Assembly: GCF_016862515.1 (NCBI RefSeq)
Contig: NZ_BONC01000042.1
Span: 1 to 64,000 of the forward strand
DNA from: Asanoa iriomotensis
Lineage (GTDB): Bacteria > Actinomycetota > Actinomycetes > Mycobacteriales > Micromonosporaceae
Direction: 5' to 3'
DNA: 64,000 bases
Shown here: positions 17,801 to 26,448 of the stretch, piece after piece
Layout of the letters: each line of letters starts with the position of its first letter
How positions within the stretch are numbered: the stretch's first letter is position 1
Position numbers and translations under genes: made by a program
Notes under the pieces: model-generated
The model's input: the letters and a program-made list of their open reading frames with translations, nothing else
The model's database searches: none
What the model was told of the DNA's origin: nothing

Positions 17801-19751
17801 TGTCGACGGTGAACGTACGTGTAGCCGTACGATCTCCGCTCCTCGCCGAGACCGTGTGCCGGCCGTCGTCGATCGACTTGGTGTCCACGTCGGCCCGCAG
17901 GCCCTTCGCGGGCGCGTCGACCGCGAACAGGATCTCCTTGCGGAGCGCGTTGTTGTAGGTGCTGCCGCAGGTGCCGTCACCGATGAACGTCGTGACCTGC
18001 GCACCCGGCGGGTACGAGGAGGAGCCGATCGTGACGGTCGTCTGCGCGACCATCCTGGTCAGCCGGGTCGCGGTGCCGCCGGCCGGCAGGAGCTCGAAGT
18101 CGCGCATCGTGAAGTCGTCGAAGTTGCCGGTCGGGCAGTCCGGCGCGATCGTGGTCGGGTTGATGCCGGCCACGAAGTCGAGCACGTTGACGCCCGGCAC
18201 GAGCCACTCGTTGGGGAACGACAGCTCGGCCGTCTCCTTCTCCCAGATGCCGAGGTCGAGCGGGATGCCGTTGATCAGCACCTGGTTCTGGTAGCCACCG
18301 TCGGTGCCGTTGCCGCCGATGAACAGCCGCAGCTTGGCGTCCGCGCCACTGGCCAGGGTCGCGACCGTACGCGTCGTCCTGGCACCGTCGATGGTGAACG
18401 TGAACTCGGCGTCCTTGTTGGCACCGCACGTGCCGTCGCCCAGCGCGAGCGTGGCGTCCTGCGTCGGGGTCCGGGTGCCGGCGGTGACGTAGGAGACGCC
18501 GTCCAGCGTGGCGGTGCCGGTGCTGACCGAAAGGCCGGCGGTGCTCCGGGTGATCCGGAAGTCGTCGTGGTTGGCGCAGAGGGTCGCGCCGCTGCCGGAG
18601 TTGTAGTCACCGGTGACGACGTGGACGGTGTTCTGGCCGGGGCGGAGGAAGCGGTTCGGCAGGTCGATCGAGACCGCCTCGGCCGCCGTCGCGCCGTAGT
18701 CGCCGCCGAGGTCGACGCGGTTGCCGTTGACCAGCAGATAGTTGTGATAGCGCGCCTCGACCGAGTTGCCGGCCGCGACGGTGAACGAGAACGTCGAGGT
18801 GCCGGTGTCGAGCGTCTCCGCGTTCTGTGCGGGCGCGCCGTCCAGGGAGATCGCGTCGACGCCGTCGCCGTCCCGCGGGGTGGCCGCGATGACCGGCTGG
18901 GTGCCGCGGACCAGCGCGCCCTCGGCCGGGGTCACCTTGGCGGAACCGATGGGCGCGTTGTTCACGCCGACCGTCACGCTGGTCGACGCGCCCGACGCGG
19001 TGACCGCCTTGACGGTGTGGTCACCGTTCGACAGCGAGCGGGTGTCGAGCTCGAAGCCGCGGCCCGCGGTGCTGCCCGGCTCGCCGGAGAGCACGAACGT
19101 CAGCGTCTGGCTCAGCCGAGGCGTCGAGCTGCCGCAGGTGCCGTCGCCGAAGCTGTAGCTGAACAGGTTCTGCTCGCCGTCGATCACCACGCCCAGCAGG
19201 CTCAGGCTGATGCTGCTCAGCGGGAAGTCGTCGAAGTTCGGGCAGCGCCCGCCCTCGCCGTTGGGCAGCACCTCGTACCCGATGGCTGAGGTGTTGGTGG
19301 TGTCGACCCAGTTGGCGCCCGCGTTCACGGTGATGGTGTTGGCGCCGGAGCGCAGCCACTCGCCGGGGAAGTCGAGGACGCCCGAGCGGCCGCCCGGGAT
19401 GTCGGGGAAGTAGACCCGATCGGTGCGGCCGTTGACGGTGATGTAGTTGTGGTACCGCGCCTCGGTGCCGTTGCCGCCCATGTCGAACGCGAAATGCGCG
19501 GTGCCGGCGGTGGCGGTCGCGTCGACGGCGTGCCCGTCGACGGTGATCTCCGTGACCGAGTCGTTCTCGGCGGTGGGCTCGGCCTTGACGGCGACGGTGC
19601 CGTCCAGCTCCTGGCCGTCGCGGAGGTTGAGCGTCGGCGGACCACCGACAACGGGTGGGGCCACCTCGGCCCCGGCACTGGTCGGCGCGACGACCGCGGT
19701 GGCGGCGACGAGGACCAGCACTGTGGCGAGCGCACGAACGCGGCGCTTCAT
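14832..19751 (-). CDS. secreted multidomain metallophosphoesterase with C-terminal CBM5/12-like modules
   Basis: Exported protein of 1639 residues. Signal peptide 1-28 (RR start, cleavage after AGA). Residues of about 90-620 hold three copies of a module with GNGTEARYHNY, a second Asn/Asp-rich strand with NFDDF or NHDDF, and a Cys-containing GDGTCG. Ig-like strands follow. A calcineurin-like phosphoesterase domain spans about 935-1290, with FTDTQ near 946, GDVIEND near 999, AGNHDN near 1055, SHD near 1150 and AGHEHG near 1200. Another Ig-like domain lies at about 1400-1490. Three Trp-rich carbohydrate-binding modules with WNAST, YDGK and NGPW motifs fill 1493-1639. The first metal motif is DTQ rather than the usual DxH. 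It likely acts on an extracellular phosphoester at a polysaccharide surface. Confidence 0.85.
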   Translation of the reverse strand: MKRRVRALATVLVLVAATAVVAPTSAGAEVAPPVVGGPPTLNLRDGQELDGTVAVKAEPTAENDSVTEITVDGHAVDATATAGTAHFAFDMGGNGTEARYHNYITVNGRTDRVYFPDIPGGRSGVLDFPGEWLRSGANTITVNAGANWVDTTNTSAIGYEVLPNGEGGRCPNFDDFPLSSISLSLLGVVIDGEQNLFSYSFGDGTCGSSTPRLSQTLTFVLSGEPGSTAGRGFELDTRSLSNGDHTVKAVTASGASTSVTVGVNNAPIGSAKVTPAEGALVRGTQPVIAATPRDGDGVDAISLDGAPAQNAETLDTGTSTFSFTVAAGNSVEARYHNYLLVNGNRVDLGGDYGATAAEAVSIDLPNRFLRPGQNTVHVVTGDYNSGSGATLCANHDDFRITRSTAGLSVSTGTATLDGVSYVTAGTRTPTQDATLALGDGTCGANKDAEFTFTIDGARTTRTVATLASGADAKLRLFIGGNGTDGGYQNQVLINGIPLDLGIWEKETAELSFPNEWLVPGVNVLDFVAGINPTTIAPDCPTGNFDDFTMRDFELLPAGGTATRLTRMVAQTTVTIGSSSYPPGAQVTTFIGDGTCGSTYNNALRKEILFAVDAPAKGLRADVDTKSIDDGRHTVSARSGDRTATRTFTVDNAAPVVESSVPAQGQRLTATVALDVRVKDATGVAGTPTITLDGKPVKQGDQIGHGLPAGAHTLAVTATDTLGNTATREVTFSSASIPDVPTALSSVVEGVNGPTATLSAKVPGADGTPLTATFTKADVVTPTAGYQGVAASVPTTLDTQHEGTVDVASLRPLDGRTVDSASSRDVVFQRYDLALTDAQQAPTLRWEGTIDPARVAALRVWDPAAKKWVVLTSSRGTAGKSTVLTAPLTAGYRDAGTVHVLVTGEDPFADDLSPRDSSAQNDKDRFEDPNSYDFALAHFTDTQYLSEGAAGGTNDDFDGRAEPSDVQVAEEQAVFAAAYRKTTQWIADNMAGRKIAYTAHTGDVIENDYYDPLAKNPDGSLLRPGLDAQVTREFERASEYQKVLDDKGVVNQVIAGNHDNQLGAETGPNSRFSRTFGANRYYGVADAWPAGTEYHAWDEVTNADGTVTPGKDNQNNYVLFSAGGLDFVAVGLSYGVTPEEARWADSIFKRYKDRNGILLSHDYLRPSTNPDGRDAAFSAPDGSPLYKLVVEANPNVFLVLAGHEHGVGTNVKSKVGVTVTHDVVELLADYQFYTVSAGELWPERVDAAGNIDLNGDGTVDRKATDRLQFGASFLRLLQFDVDRAEMSIDTYSPLLDNFGATEYDIRADGSQPRPRYNGAEDNLKLPVDLTTRKTSFTTDSLAAYVPSGVIGSDEITANGTASVRWSGLLPATSYAWVVEARSADGGIAVAQPAVFRTAAGKASVTATSNPVDWGTAAKVTVKVEAAPAPITGTLTLREGNQVRGSAAVPASGAATFTLPAGLAGGTHALTVSYSGNDYVEATSVPVTVTVKLPPAWNASTAYNTGQRVTYDGKVFVASWYAKGEKPGSNATGAWQELAITEEGAAIWTPSRIFDGGEIVVHDGKRWQALWWTRNQRPGDPNGPWAEIAPVPADGSPAAWTASMPYDAGDRVTYEGKVYEAKWYSRNQRPGDRNGPWKQIG

Positions 19752-19763
19752 GACAGCGTCTCC

Positions 19764-20468
19764 TTACATCAGTTGGATCGCGGCGACGGCGGTGAGCCCG
19801 GCGCCGAAGAGCGTGATGCCGATGGCGGCGAGCAGCGGTGCCACGCGAGCGGCGCGGCGGAGGAGGGCGTGCGTCCGCGCGCCGCTGGTGACGACGGTGC
19901 TGCCGCCGATCGCGAGCAGGCCGACGCCGAAGAGGACGACGGCCATGCCGAGGCCGAACGTCAGGACCAGCAGCAGGGCGAAACCGGCCCGGCCGAGGAA
20001 CAGCCCGGTGACGAGCACGAGGAACGCGGCGGGGGAGGGGGTGAGACCGCCGGAGGCGCCGAGCAGCAGGATGCCGGGCCGTTCGTGGTGATGGTCATGG
20101 TCGTGGTCGTGATGGTGGCGCTGTCTGCGGAGGAGCCACGCGCCGGTGCCGATGACCAGCAGGCCCGCGGCAAGCTGGAGCCAGCGGGTCAGGTCCGCCA
20201 TGCCGATCACGTCCGAAAGGGACAGAAACGTCCAAGCCAGACCGATCACGAGTACGGAGAGCGTGTGCATCACCGCGACCGAGCCGCCGAGCCAGGCCGC
20301 GTCCCGGATCCGTCCGCGCGAGCCGACCAGGTATGCGGCGGCCAGGCTCTTGCCGTGCCCGGGGGTGACGGCGTGGCCGGCACCGGCGACGAAGGCGAGG
20401 CCGAACGCCAGCGGTGGCACGCCCGGTGACTGGATCGCGCTCTGGAGTTGGTCGGCGATGCTGCTCAC
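19764..20468 (-). CDS. NicO/RcnA-type nickel-cobalt transporter
   Basis: Membrane protein of 234 residues with six predicted helices. The signature GHAVTPGHGKS lies in the first helix (about 31-41), and a histidine-rich cytoplasmic loop (HHHDHDHDHHHE, about 118-130) is diagnostic of the NicO family. It moves Ni2+/Co2+; the His loop argues for an exporter or buffered uptake, and direction cannot be decided from sequence. Its start overlaps the stop of the upstream secreted partner by 4 bp (ATGA). The phosphoesterase gene starts 12 bp downstream on the same strand. Confidence 0.87.
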   Translation of the reverse strand: MSSIADQLQSAIQSPGVPPLAFGLAFVAGAGHAVTPGHGKSLAAAYLVGSRGRIRDAAWLGGSVAVMHTLSVLVIGLAWTFLSLSDVIGMADLTRWLQLAAGLLVIGTGAWLLRRQRHHHDHDHDHHHERPGILLLGASGGLTPSPAAFLVLVTGLFLGRAGFALLLVLTFGLGMAVVLFGVGLLAIGGSTVVTSGARTHALLRRAARVAPLLAAIGITLFGAGLTAVAAIQLM

Positions 20469-21136
20469 GCCCGCCTCTTGCGCTTTCTCACCAGGACGTA
20501 CGCGGCCGCGACCAGCAGCAGGCCACCGAGCACGACGGCGATCTGGACGGCGGCGCGCCGCCCGGCTTGTCCAGCCGCGCCGCCGCTCAGCGTCCAGTCG
20601 TGGGTGTCCGCGTCATCGGTGTAGACGGCGCGCGCCCCGCCCGGCCCGGTGGCGAGGGTCCGGTAGGCGGGGTTGAGGTCGGTCAGCGTCCGCACGGCGA
20701 CGCTGGCGACGCCGACGGCCTTGGGACAGGTGTAGTCGATGCCAGCCCCGGTCTTGGCCAGATCGTCGGGCGGCGTGACCGTGCCGGTGCAGGCCCGTCC
20801 GTCGCTGGTGACCGTGACCTGCTCGAGCAGGTAGGCCGCGAACTCTTTGGACGGACCGATCGTCGCGGCGTCGGCGGGCTGGTAGAAGACCGCGCCGTCG
20901 AGCAGCACCCGGTCCTGCGGCAGCAGGCCGAGGTTGACGCCGAGGACGGTCAGGTCATCGAGGCCGCCGACCTTCCAGCGAACGCGGACGACCTCGGGCC
21001 GGCCCGGATCGGCGGTGATGGCGACCGTCTGCGGGTCGCCGAACGGATGCGCGCCCGCGGGTGCGGGCGCTCCGAACACGGCGACGACACACGCGAGCGC
21101 GGTTGCCAGGCCGCCCGCCAGGCCGCGTAAGGGCAC
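20465..21136 (-). CDS. exported, C-terminally anchored partner of the NicO transporter
   Basis: Protein of 223 residues. It has a signal peptide ending APAGA-HPFG, an extracytoplasmic domain of about 150 residues with two Cys (RACTGT and DYTCPK), and one C-terminal transmembrane helix followed by RKRKRR. I recognise no named family, but such anchored proteins accompany NicO genes in actinobacteria. GTG 21136 was chosen because the signal peptide begins there and GGAG lies 9 bp upstream; a longer reading would cover the divergent gene. Translation is coupled to the transporter. Confidence 0.72.
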   Translation of the reverse strand: MPLRGLAGGLATALACVVAVFGAPAPAGAHPFGDPQTVAITADPGRPEVVRVRWKVGGLDDLTVLGVNLGLLPQDRVLLDGAVFYQPADAATIGPSKEFAAYLLEQVTVTSDGRACTGTVTPPDDLAKTGAGIDYTCPKAVGVASVAVRTLTDLNPAYRTLATGPGGARAVYTDDADTHDWTLSGGAAGQAGRRAAVQIAVVLGGLLLVAAAYVLVRKRKRRA

Positions 21137-21233
21137 GGTGCAACGCTCCAGCTCAATCGGGGTCCGCGGCTGAGTCTCTGCCAACTCCGTGAAACACACA
21201 GGCGCCGCAGCATGATCACCAGGAGATGCCGAC

Positions 21234-21518
21234 GTGAACAGTCGGCTGTGGAGCTTGCGCCGAACGGCTACCGTCGCCGACGTGAGCGGAGGGTGGCTGC
21301 CGAACGTCCTTTGTGTCGTCGCAGCGGTCGCAGCCACGGTCGGTCTGATCCGCATGCGTCTGCGGGTCGCCCGCCTACCCGGCCTCGCGTCCGCACCGGG
21401 CTCCCGGCGTGCCGGCGGTGGAGCCGACGACGACGCGCATCCGCGGGAGGCCGACGCCCCGGACGACTCGGATGACGACGGCGACGCCGACGACGGCGGC
21501 GACGGTGGTGACGCGTGA
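21234..21518 (+). CDS. small membrane protein with acidic tail
   Basis: Reading frame of 94 residues, starting GTG 21234 after AGGAG with an 8-nt spacer. It contains one hydrophobic segment (WLPNVLCVVAAVAATVGLI) then basic residues and a tail of about 25 residues that is almost entirely Asp, Gly and Ala. No family recognised. The acidic tail next to a metal transporter invites a metal-binding idea, but low-complexity GAC/GGC codons could also be chance in this GC-rich DNA. Reality of the gene is moderate. Confidence 0.45.
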   Translation: MNSRLWSLRRTATVADVSGGWLPNVLCVVAAVAATVGLIRMRLRVARLPGLASAPGSRRAGGGADDDAHPREADAPDDSDDDGDADDGGDGGDA

Positions 21519-21520
21519 CG

Positions 21521-22258
21521 CTAGGCCGCGGGTGTCGTGAGGGTCAGCACGCGGGTGACGACGGTGAAGCCGGTGCGGTCGTAGAGGTGGCGGGCCGGGT
21601 TGCCGTCGACCACCGAGAGTGCGAGCACCGGTTGCCCCGCGTCGCGGGTGCCGTGCAGGGCGTGCAGGAGCAGGGCCCGGCCGAAGCCGTTGCCCTGGGC
21701 GTGTGGGCCGACGCCGATGTTGAGGATCCAGGCGCACGGGTATTCGGTCCATGGCACCGGGCCCGCGCACAGCACGTGTCCGGCGCTGCGGCCGTCGGGG
21801 CCGACCAGGCGGGCCGACGCCGGCAGGAGTGGCGGGACCGGGTCGGATCGCTCGAACATGTCGCGTACCGAGGTGGTGTCGTTGTCGGTCCACCCGCCGT
21901 CCGGATGGTCCGGGCCGTAGGCCGCGTCGAGTGCCGCGGCCAGGTCGCCGTCCCAGCCGGCCGCGGACAGTGACCAGCCGGCCGGCAACGCCACCGGGTC
22001 GGGCAGGTCCTCCAGGTCGTGCTGGAGTTCCGTCGCCGACCGGGTGAGGGTGGCGCCGGCCGCGACCAGCGCCTTTGCCAACGCGTCGTCCGGGGTCTCC
22101 ACCTGGCGGCCAGGGAGGTCGCGCAGCATCTGCCGGGCCACGCGGTCGGCGGCCGCGATCGGCCGCACCATCGGGCCGTCGTCGTCGCGCTCACGCAGCC
22201 GGGCCAGCGGCTCGCCGTCGTCGGCGCAGAGCAGTGCGTCAGCGGGGCGGATCGGCAT
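21521..22258 (-). CDS. GNAT family N-acetyltransferase
   Basis: Protein of 245 residues with a GNAT domain in the C-terminal half: ILNIGVGPHAQGNGFGRALLLHAL contains the acetyl-CoA pyrophosphate loop (GPHAQGNGFG), and PVLALSVVDGNPARHLYDRTGF is the following conserved strand-helix. The N-terminal half is unassigned and may be a degenerate second GNAT fold. Substrate unknown. It stands 11 bp downstream of the LuxR regulator gene on the same strand. Confidence 0.88.
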   Translation of the reverse strand: MPIRPADALLCADDGEPLARLRERDDDGPMVRPIAAADRVARQMLRDLPGRQVETPDDALAKALVAAGATLTRSATELQHDLEDLPDPVALPAGWSLSAAGWDGDLAAALDAAYGPDHPDGGWTDNDTTSVRDMFERSDPVPPLLPASARLVGPDGRSAGHVLCAGPVPWTEYPCAWILNIGVGPHAQGNGFGRALLLHALHGTRDAGQPVLALSVVDGNPARHLYDRTGFTVVTRVLTLTTPAA

Positions 22259-22269
22259 GGCTCGGAAGC

Positions 22270-24984
22270 CTAACCCGCGGGCGGCACCTGGATCATCGCG
22301 ATTGCGAGTTGGGCGCGGTTGGTGATGCCGAGCTTGCGGTACGCGCGGGCCAGGTTGGCCTCGACCGTCTTCGGGCTGATGAACAGCGCGTCCGCGATCG
22401 CCCGGTTGGTCTGGCCCGCGGCGGCCAGCCGGGCCACTCGCAGCTCGGTCGGCGTCAGCTCCATTGTGGATGACGCGGTCCGGCCGGTTGTGCGGGCCAA
22501 CTCGGCGGCGGCGCGTTCGGCGAAGGCCGCGGCGCCGACGGCGGCGAACTCGGCCGCGGCGGTCTCCAGCGCCTCACGAGCCTCGCGCTTGCGGCGACCC
22601 CGGCGGTGCGCCATTCCCGCGACCAGCAGGCACCGGGCCCGGTCGAGCGGCAGCACGCCGGCCGGCACCGCCGCGCGGGCCTCGGCCAGCGCGGCCAGGG
22701 CGGGCAGCGGGTCGGCGCCGGTCGCGGTGTCCAGCAGCACGCGGCTGCGGGCCAGGCCCAGGGTGGTCCACGGGCGGGGCAGCCGGGCGTGCCGCTCGGC
22801 CAGCCGGTCCAGGGCTCGCTGGGCCGTCTCCAGGTCGCCGGCGCCGACGCACGCCTCGATCCAGTCGGGCTCGAAGCGCTGGGTGATCGGCTCGACGACG
22901 CCCAGGTCGGCGAGCAGGGTGGCCAGCTCGCTGTAGGCCGCCGCGGCGTCGCCCGGGCGACCCGCGGAGAGGTGCGTGAAGCCGGCCAGTTGCAGGTGGA
23001 TGCGGATCGACCAGGGCTCGTCGGTCGCCCGGCCGCGGGCCAGCCCGGCGTCTGCGACGGCGCCGGCCGCGTCGAGGCGCCCGCGGAGCGCGTCGAGGGT
23101 GCCGGCCAGCCACGTCTCGCCGACCAGCCCGGTGCCGAGCATCTCGCCCAACTCGCGAGCCGCGGCGATGTGCCGGCCGGCGGCGGCGAACCGGCCCGCC
23201 AGCAGCTCGGTCTCGCCGAGGTGGGTGACGACCTCGTGCTGCCAGGGCTCGTCGCCGCGGGCCACCGCGTGCGCCAGCAGGTCGTGGAGCCGGGCCCGCG
23301 CCCGGTCGTGGTCGTCGATGCCCTTCCACCAGATCGCCGGCACGGTGCCGGACAGCCAGGACGGGGTGCCGTCCTCCAGCCGGAGCGCCCGGTCGAGCAG
23401 CTCGGTGGGCGCTTTGCCCTCCCGTACCTCGTGGAAGAAGAGGTTGAGCAGTGCCCCACAGAGCAGTTGGCGGTCGCGTCCCCGGTCGGTGAGCAGGGCG
23501 ATGGCCGCGTTGGCGTGCGCGCGGCCGCGTTCGGGCAGGTCGTGGAACATGGACAGGTGCGCGTGGACGCGCCCGGCCAACGCGTCGGTGGCGCTGGCGA
23601 GGCTCGCTTCGGCGGCCGTGACCGCGCCCGTCAGGTCGTCGGCGGACCAGGCGACCATCGCGCGCAGCAGCAGCGCCTCGGCGCGAGCGTCGCCGGTCAG
23701 CTTGGCCGCCGCGGCGTCCGCGGCCGCTCCCGCGGCGGTGTAGTCCCCGCAGTCGAACCGGCACTGCACGGCGGCCAGCCGCCACCCGTCGGCGTCGCGG
23801 TCGGCCAGCTCGATCGCCCGCTCGTAGAGGTCCGCCGCGACCGCCGGGGCGCCCCGGGCGTGCTGGCGGCGGGCGGCCGCGGCCAGCTCCGCCGCCACGG
23901 CAGGATCGGGCGGCGTCGCGACCTCGGCGAGCTGGCGGGCCCGCTCGTCGGGATCCGCGACCGCCGCGGCCAGCGCCTGCCGCATCCGCTGCCGGGTGGC
24001 CGCGGGTATCCCGGCGCGGACCGTGCTGGCGTAGACCGGGTGCGCGAAGGTGATGGCGTCGCCGCGCACGGTGAGCAGCCCGGCCTCCTCGGCCGGGTCG
24101 AGGTCGGCGGCGGCGACCCCGGCGGCCGTCAGATCGTCCACTGTGGGCACGGTGAGCAGCGCGGCCAGCCGGATCGCGGCACGGCTCGGCGCCGGCAGGG
24201 CGGCGGTGGCGTCCGCGACGAGCTGGCGCATCGAGGCCACGACCGGCAGGTCCTCGCCCGGGCCGGGCGGTTGCGGCAACCGCAGCACCGCGCGGGCGAG
24301 CTCGATCGCGAGCAGCGGGTTGCCGCCGGCGTCGCGGGCGATGCGGGCCAGCAGCGAGCGGCTCAGCGTGCCACCGAGGCGGTCCCGGATGATCTGGTGC
24401 AGCGCGCCGGCGCCGAGCGGGGCCAGGGCGAACCGGTGTGCGTCGTCGAGGTCGAGGGCGGCGGTGGCCGGCGCGGTGCCGCCGGTGCGGCAGGCGACCA
24501 GCGTGCGCGGCCGGGGCGCCAGCCTGCGCAGGGCGAAGCGGATCGCCCGCTCGCTGGGCTGGTCGAGCCAGGGCGCGTCGTCGAGCGCGAGCAGCAGGGG
24601 ACTCTTCGTGTGCGCGGTCGCCTGCTCGAGCAGCGACCGGGTGGCCGCACCGATGGCGCGCTCGTCGACGGCCTCGTCGGGGAAGTCGGCCAGCAGCACC
24701 GCATCCGCCGCGGCCCGCTGCGGTGGTGGCAGCGCGGGCACCAGCTCGTGCAGCGGACGGATCAGGTCGGCGAGGGCGGCGAACGGCAGCGCGGCCTCGG
24801 CCTCGGTGGGCGCGCAGGTGAGCACCAGCCAGTCGCGCCGGCGGGCGTCGTCGACGAGGGCACGCCAGACCGCGGTCTTGCCGATGCCGGCGTCGCCCTC
24901 GAGCAGCACGGACGTGCCCGCGGTCAGGGTCTGTCGAGCCTCGGCCAGGACCGCGTCCCGACCCACCACCGCCGCCCGCTCCAC
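22270..24984 (-). CDS. large LuxR-family (LAL-type) ATP-binding transcriptional regulator
   Basis: Protein of 904 residues. The N-terminal AAA/NACHT-like module has Walker A GDAGIGKT (about 30-37) and a Walker B segment LLLALDDAPWLDQ. A long TPR-like alpha-helical middle is rich in Ala and Arg. The C-terminal LuxR helix-turn-helix is LTPTELRVARLAAAGQTNRAIADALFISPKTVEANLARAYRKL, about residues 848-890. LAL regulators activate neighbouring or pathway genes on binding ATP and an inducer. No pathway cluster is next to it. The start ATG 24984 is the first codon of a conserved ERAAVVGRD segment. Confidence 0.92.
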   Translation of the reverse strand: MERAAVVGRDAVLAEARQTLTAGTSVLLEGDAGIGKTAVWRALVDDARRRDWLVLTCAPTEAEAALPFAALADLIRPLHELVPALPPPQRAAADAVLLADFPDEAVDERAIGAATRSLLEQATAHTKSPLLLALDDAPWLDQPSERAIRFALRRLAPRPRTLVACRTGGTAPATAALDLDDAHRFALAPLGAGALHQIIRDRLGGTLSRSLLARIARDAGGNPLLAIELARAVLRLPQPPGPGEDLPVVASMRQLVADATAALPAPSRAAIRLAALLTVPTVDDLTAAGVAAADLDPAEEAGLLTVRGDAITFAHPVYASTVRAGIPAATRQRMRQALAAAVADPDERARQLAEVATPPDPAVAAELAAAARRQHARGAPAVAADLYERAIELADRDADGWRLAAVQCRFDCGDYTAAGAAADAAAAKLTGDARAEALLLRAMVAWSADDLTGAVTAAEASLASATDALAGRVHAHLSMFHDLPERGRAHANAAIALLTDRGRDRQLLCGALLNLFFHEVREGKAPTELLDRALRLEDGTPSWLSGTVPAIWWKGIDDHDRARARLHDLLAHAVARGDEPWQHEVVTHLGETELLAGRFAAAGRHIAAARELGEMLGTGLVGETWLAGTLDALRGRLDAAGAVADAGLARGRATDEPWSIRIHLQLAGFTHLSAGRPGDAAAAYSELATLLADLGVVEPITQRFEPDWIEACVGAGDLETAQRALDRLAERHARLPRPWTTLGLARSRVLLDTATGADPLPALAALAEARAAVPAGVLPLDRARCLLVAGMAHRRGRRKREAREALETAAAEFAAVGAAAFAERAAAELARTTGRTASSTMELTPTELRVARLAAAGQTNRAIADALFISPKTVEANLARAYRKLGITNRAQLAIAMIQVPPAG

Positions 24985-25005
24985 ACGGGCGATGATGACA
25001 TGCCG

Positions 25006-26448
25006 TTACGAGGGTGCGTGCCCGCAGATCGAGACCTTGGGGATTACCTCCTCGTTCTTGTAGATCTCGCTGGACGAGCTGATCCCGCCGCTGTTCTTGA
25101 TCTGTGGGACGTTGACCACTTTGAACGGTTTCAGCAGACTCAGGAACGAGTTGATCACTTTGACCACGGGATCCAGGATCGTGTAGCCGACCCCGAACGT
25201 GGCGTTGAGGCCGATGGCCGTCCCGCGGCATTGCGCGTACGCGGCGCCGAGCGCGGAGCCGAGCGTCATGCCGTACTTCGTGGAGAGCTCGAAGTAGACG
25301 CCGGCCTTGAACAGGAACGCGCCGATCCCGACCGTGAACCGCACGCCGTGCTCGATGAGCAGACCCATCACGCCGACGGGTACGCCGGTCAGGGAGTTGA
25401 GCAGGCTCGACTTGCGCTGGAAGTTCTCGGTGACGTGTGGGCCGAACGTGCCGTTCGCGTACCCGAAGCCGAGTTTGCCGGCAAGCGAGAACTCGCCGGA
25501 ACCCTTGATGGTGCCGAGCTTGGCGCCGAACGCGGTGGTCACGCCCAGCGTCTGGCTGACGGTGAACGAGAGCGGGATGCCGGCTATCGCGCCGATCGGG
25601 AACGACAGGTCGGCCGCGATCGGGAAGACCTTCTTGTGGTTCTTGCCGTCCTGGATGCCGGCCTCGAACTCGACCTTGATGCCGAAGCCGCCGCTGATCT
25701 CCAGCTCGGCCCGGGTGACCTTGCCCGCGCCGATCGCGAGGTGGAAGCCCGCGTTGGGGCGCTGGGTGGTGAGCGTCACCGTGCCGACGAGCCGCACGCC
25801 GCCGTCGTCGTAGCTGAAGTGCGCGCCGGCGCCGTTGGTGCAGCAGGTCGGGTAGACGGTGTAGCCGAGGGCGCGGGTCAGCACGTCGCCGCCGCGTTGC
25901 GGGCCGGGCTGGGTCGGCTGGTCGGTGCGGCGCTGCAGCGGCACCGAGCGGCCGTAGGTGCTCGGCGGTGGCGGCTGCTCGTCGCCGTAGAACGGCTCGC
26001 CGGCGGGGTAGATCACCGGGTCGCCGAGCGCGACGTCGGCGCGCTCGAAGGTGCCGTCCTTGACCACCTCGGTCAGGTCGACGGGACCGATGGTGACGAG
26101 CAGGTCGTCGTCGACCGGAGCGACGTCGAGCACCCGGCCGACGCCGCGCTCGGTGATGAACATGACCTTGCCGGGCGCGAGCTCGTCGGCGTGCTTCGCC
26201 TTGCCGTCGATGCGCCAGGAGAGGCCGTCCGCGGTGACCGAGCGCACCGACTTGCCGCCACCGCCGACGATGACCACATCGGGCTGGAGGGTGACGCCGT
26301 CCGGTGCCGGGGCGGCGCCGTACCGGAGGTCCTCGTCGGCGGTGGCGGAGCCGGCCGCGTCACTGCTCCGGGTGCACCCGGTGGCGGTGACGGCGAGCAG
26401 GCCGGCCAACGCCGCCGCGAGCAGCCGGACCCGTCTGGTGCGTCTCAC
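25006..26448 (-). CDS. lipoprotein of unknown function
   Basis: Lipoprotein of 480 residues: signal sequence with a lipobox VTATGC (Cys at about 25), then a Ser/Asp linker. An N-terminal domain (about 40-130) has alternating beta strands and GRVLDVAPVDDDLLVTIG. The large C-terminal part is rich in Gly and Phe with amphipathic strands (GFHLAIGAGKVTRAELEISGGFGIKVEFEAG) and ends with a Cys close to the terminus. The beta-rich character might mean a lipid- or surface-binding barrel. No family recognised. It is the last of three lipoprotein genes; its ATG overlaps the upstream stop by 4 bp. Confidence 0.75.
   Translation of the reverse strand: MRRTRRVRLLAAALAGLLAVTATGCTRSSDAAGSATADEDLRYGAAPAPDGVTLQPDVVIVGGGGKSVRSVTADGLSWRIDGKAKHADELAPGKVMFITERGVGRVLDVAPVDDDLLVTIGPVDLTEVVKDGTFERADVALGDPVIYPAGEPFYGDEQPPPPSTYGRSVPLQRRTDQPTQPGPQRGGDVLTRALGYTVYPTCCTNGAGAHFSYDDGGVRLVGTVTLTTQRPNAGFHLAIGAGKVTRAELEISGGFGIKVEFEAGIQDGKNHKKVFPIAADLSFPIGAIAGIPLSFTVSQTLGVTTAFGAKLGTIKGSGEFSLAGKLGFGYANGTFGPHVTENFQRKSSLLNSLTGVPVGVMGLLIEHGVRFTVGIGAFLFKAGVYFELSTKYGMTLGSALGAAYAQCRGTAIGLNATFGVGYTILDPVVKVINSFLSLLKPFKVVNVPQIKNSGGISSSSEIYKNEEVIPKVSICGHAPS

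Noticed and set aside
22270-24984. Biosynthetic gene cluster around the LAL regulator
   Set aside because: Neighbours are a GNAT protein and lipoproteins; no synthase, tailoring or resistance genes lie within reach.
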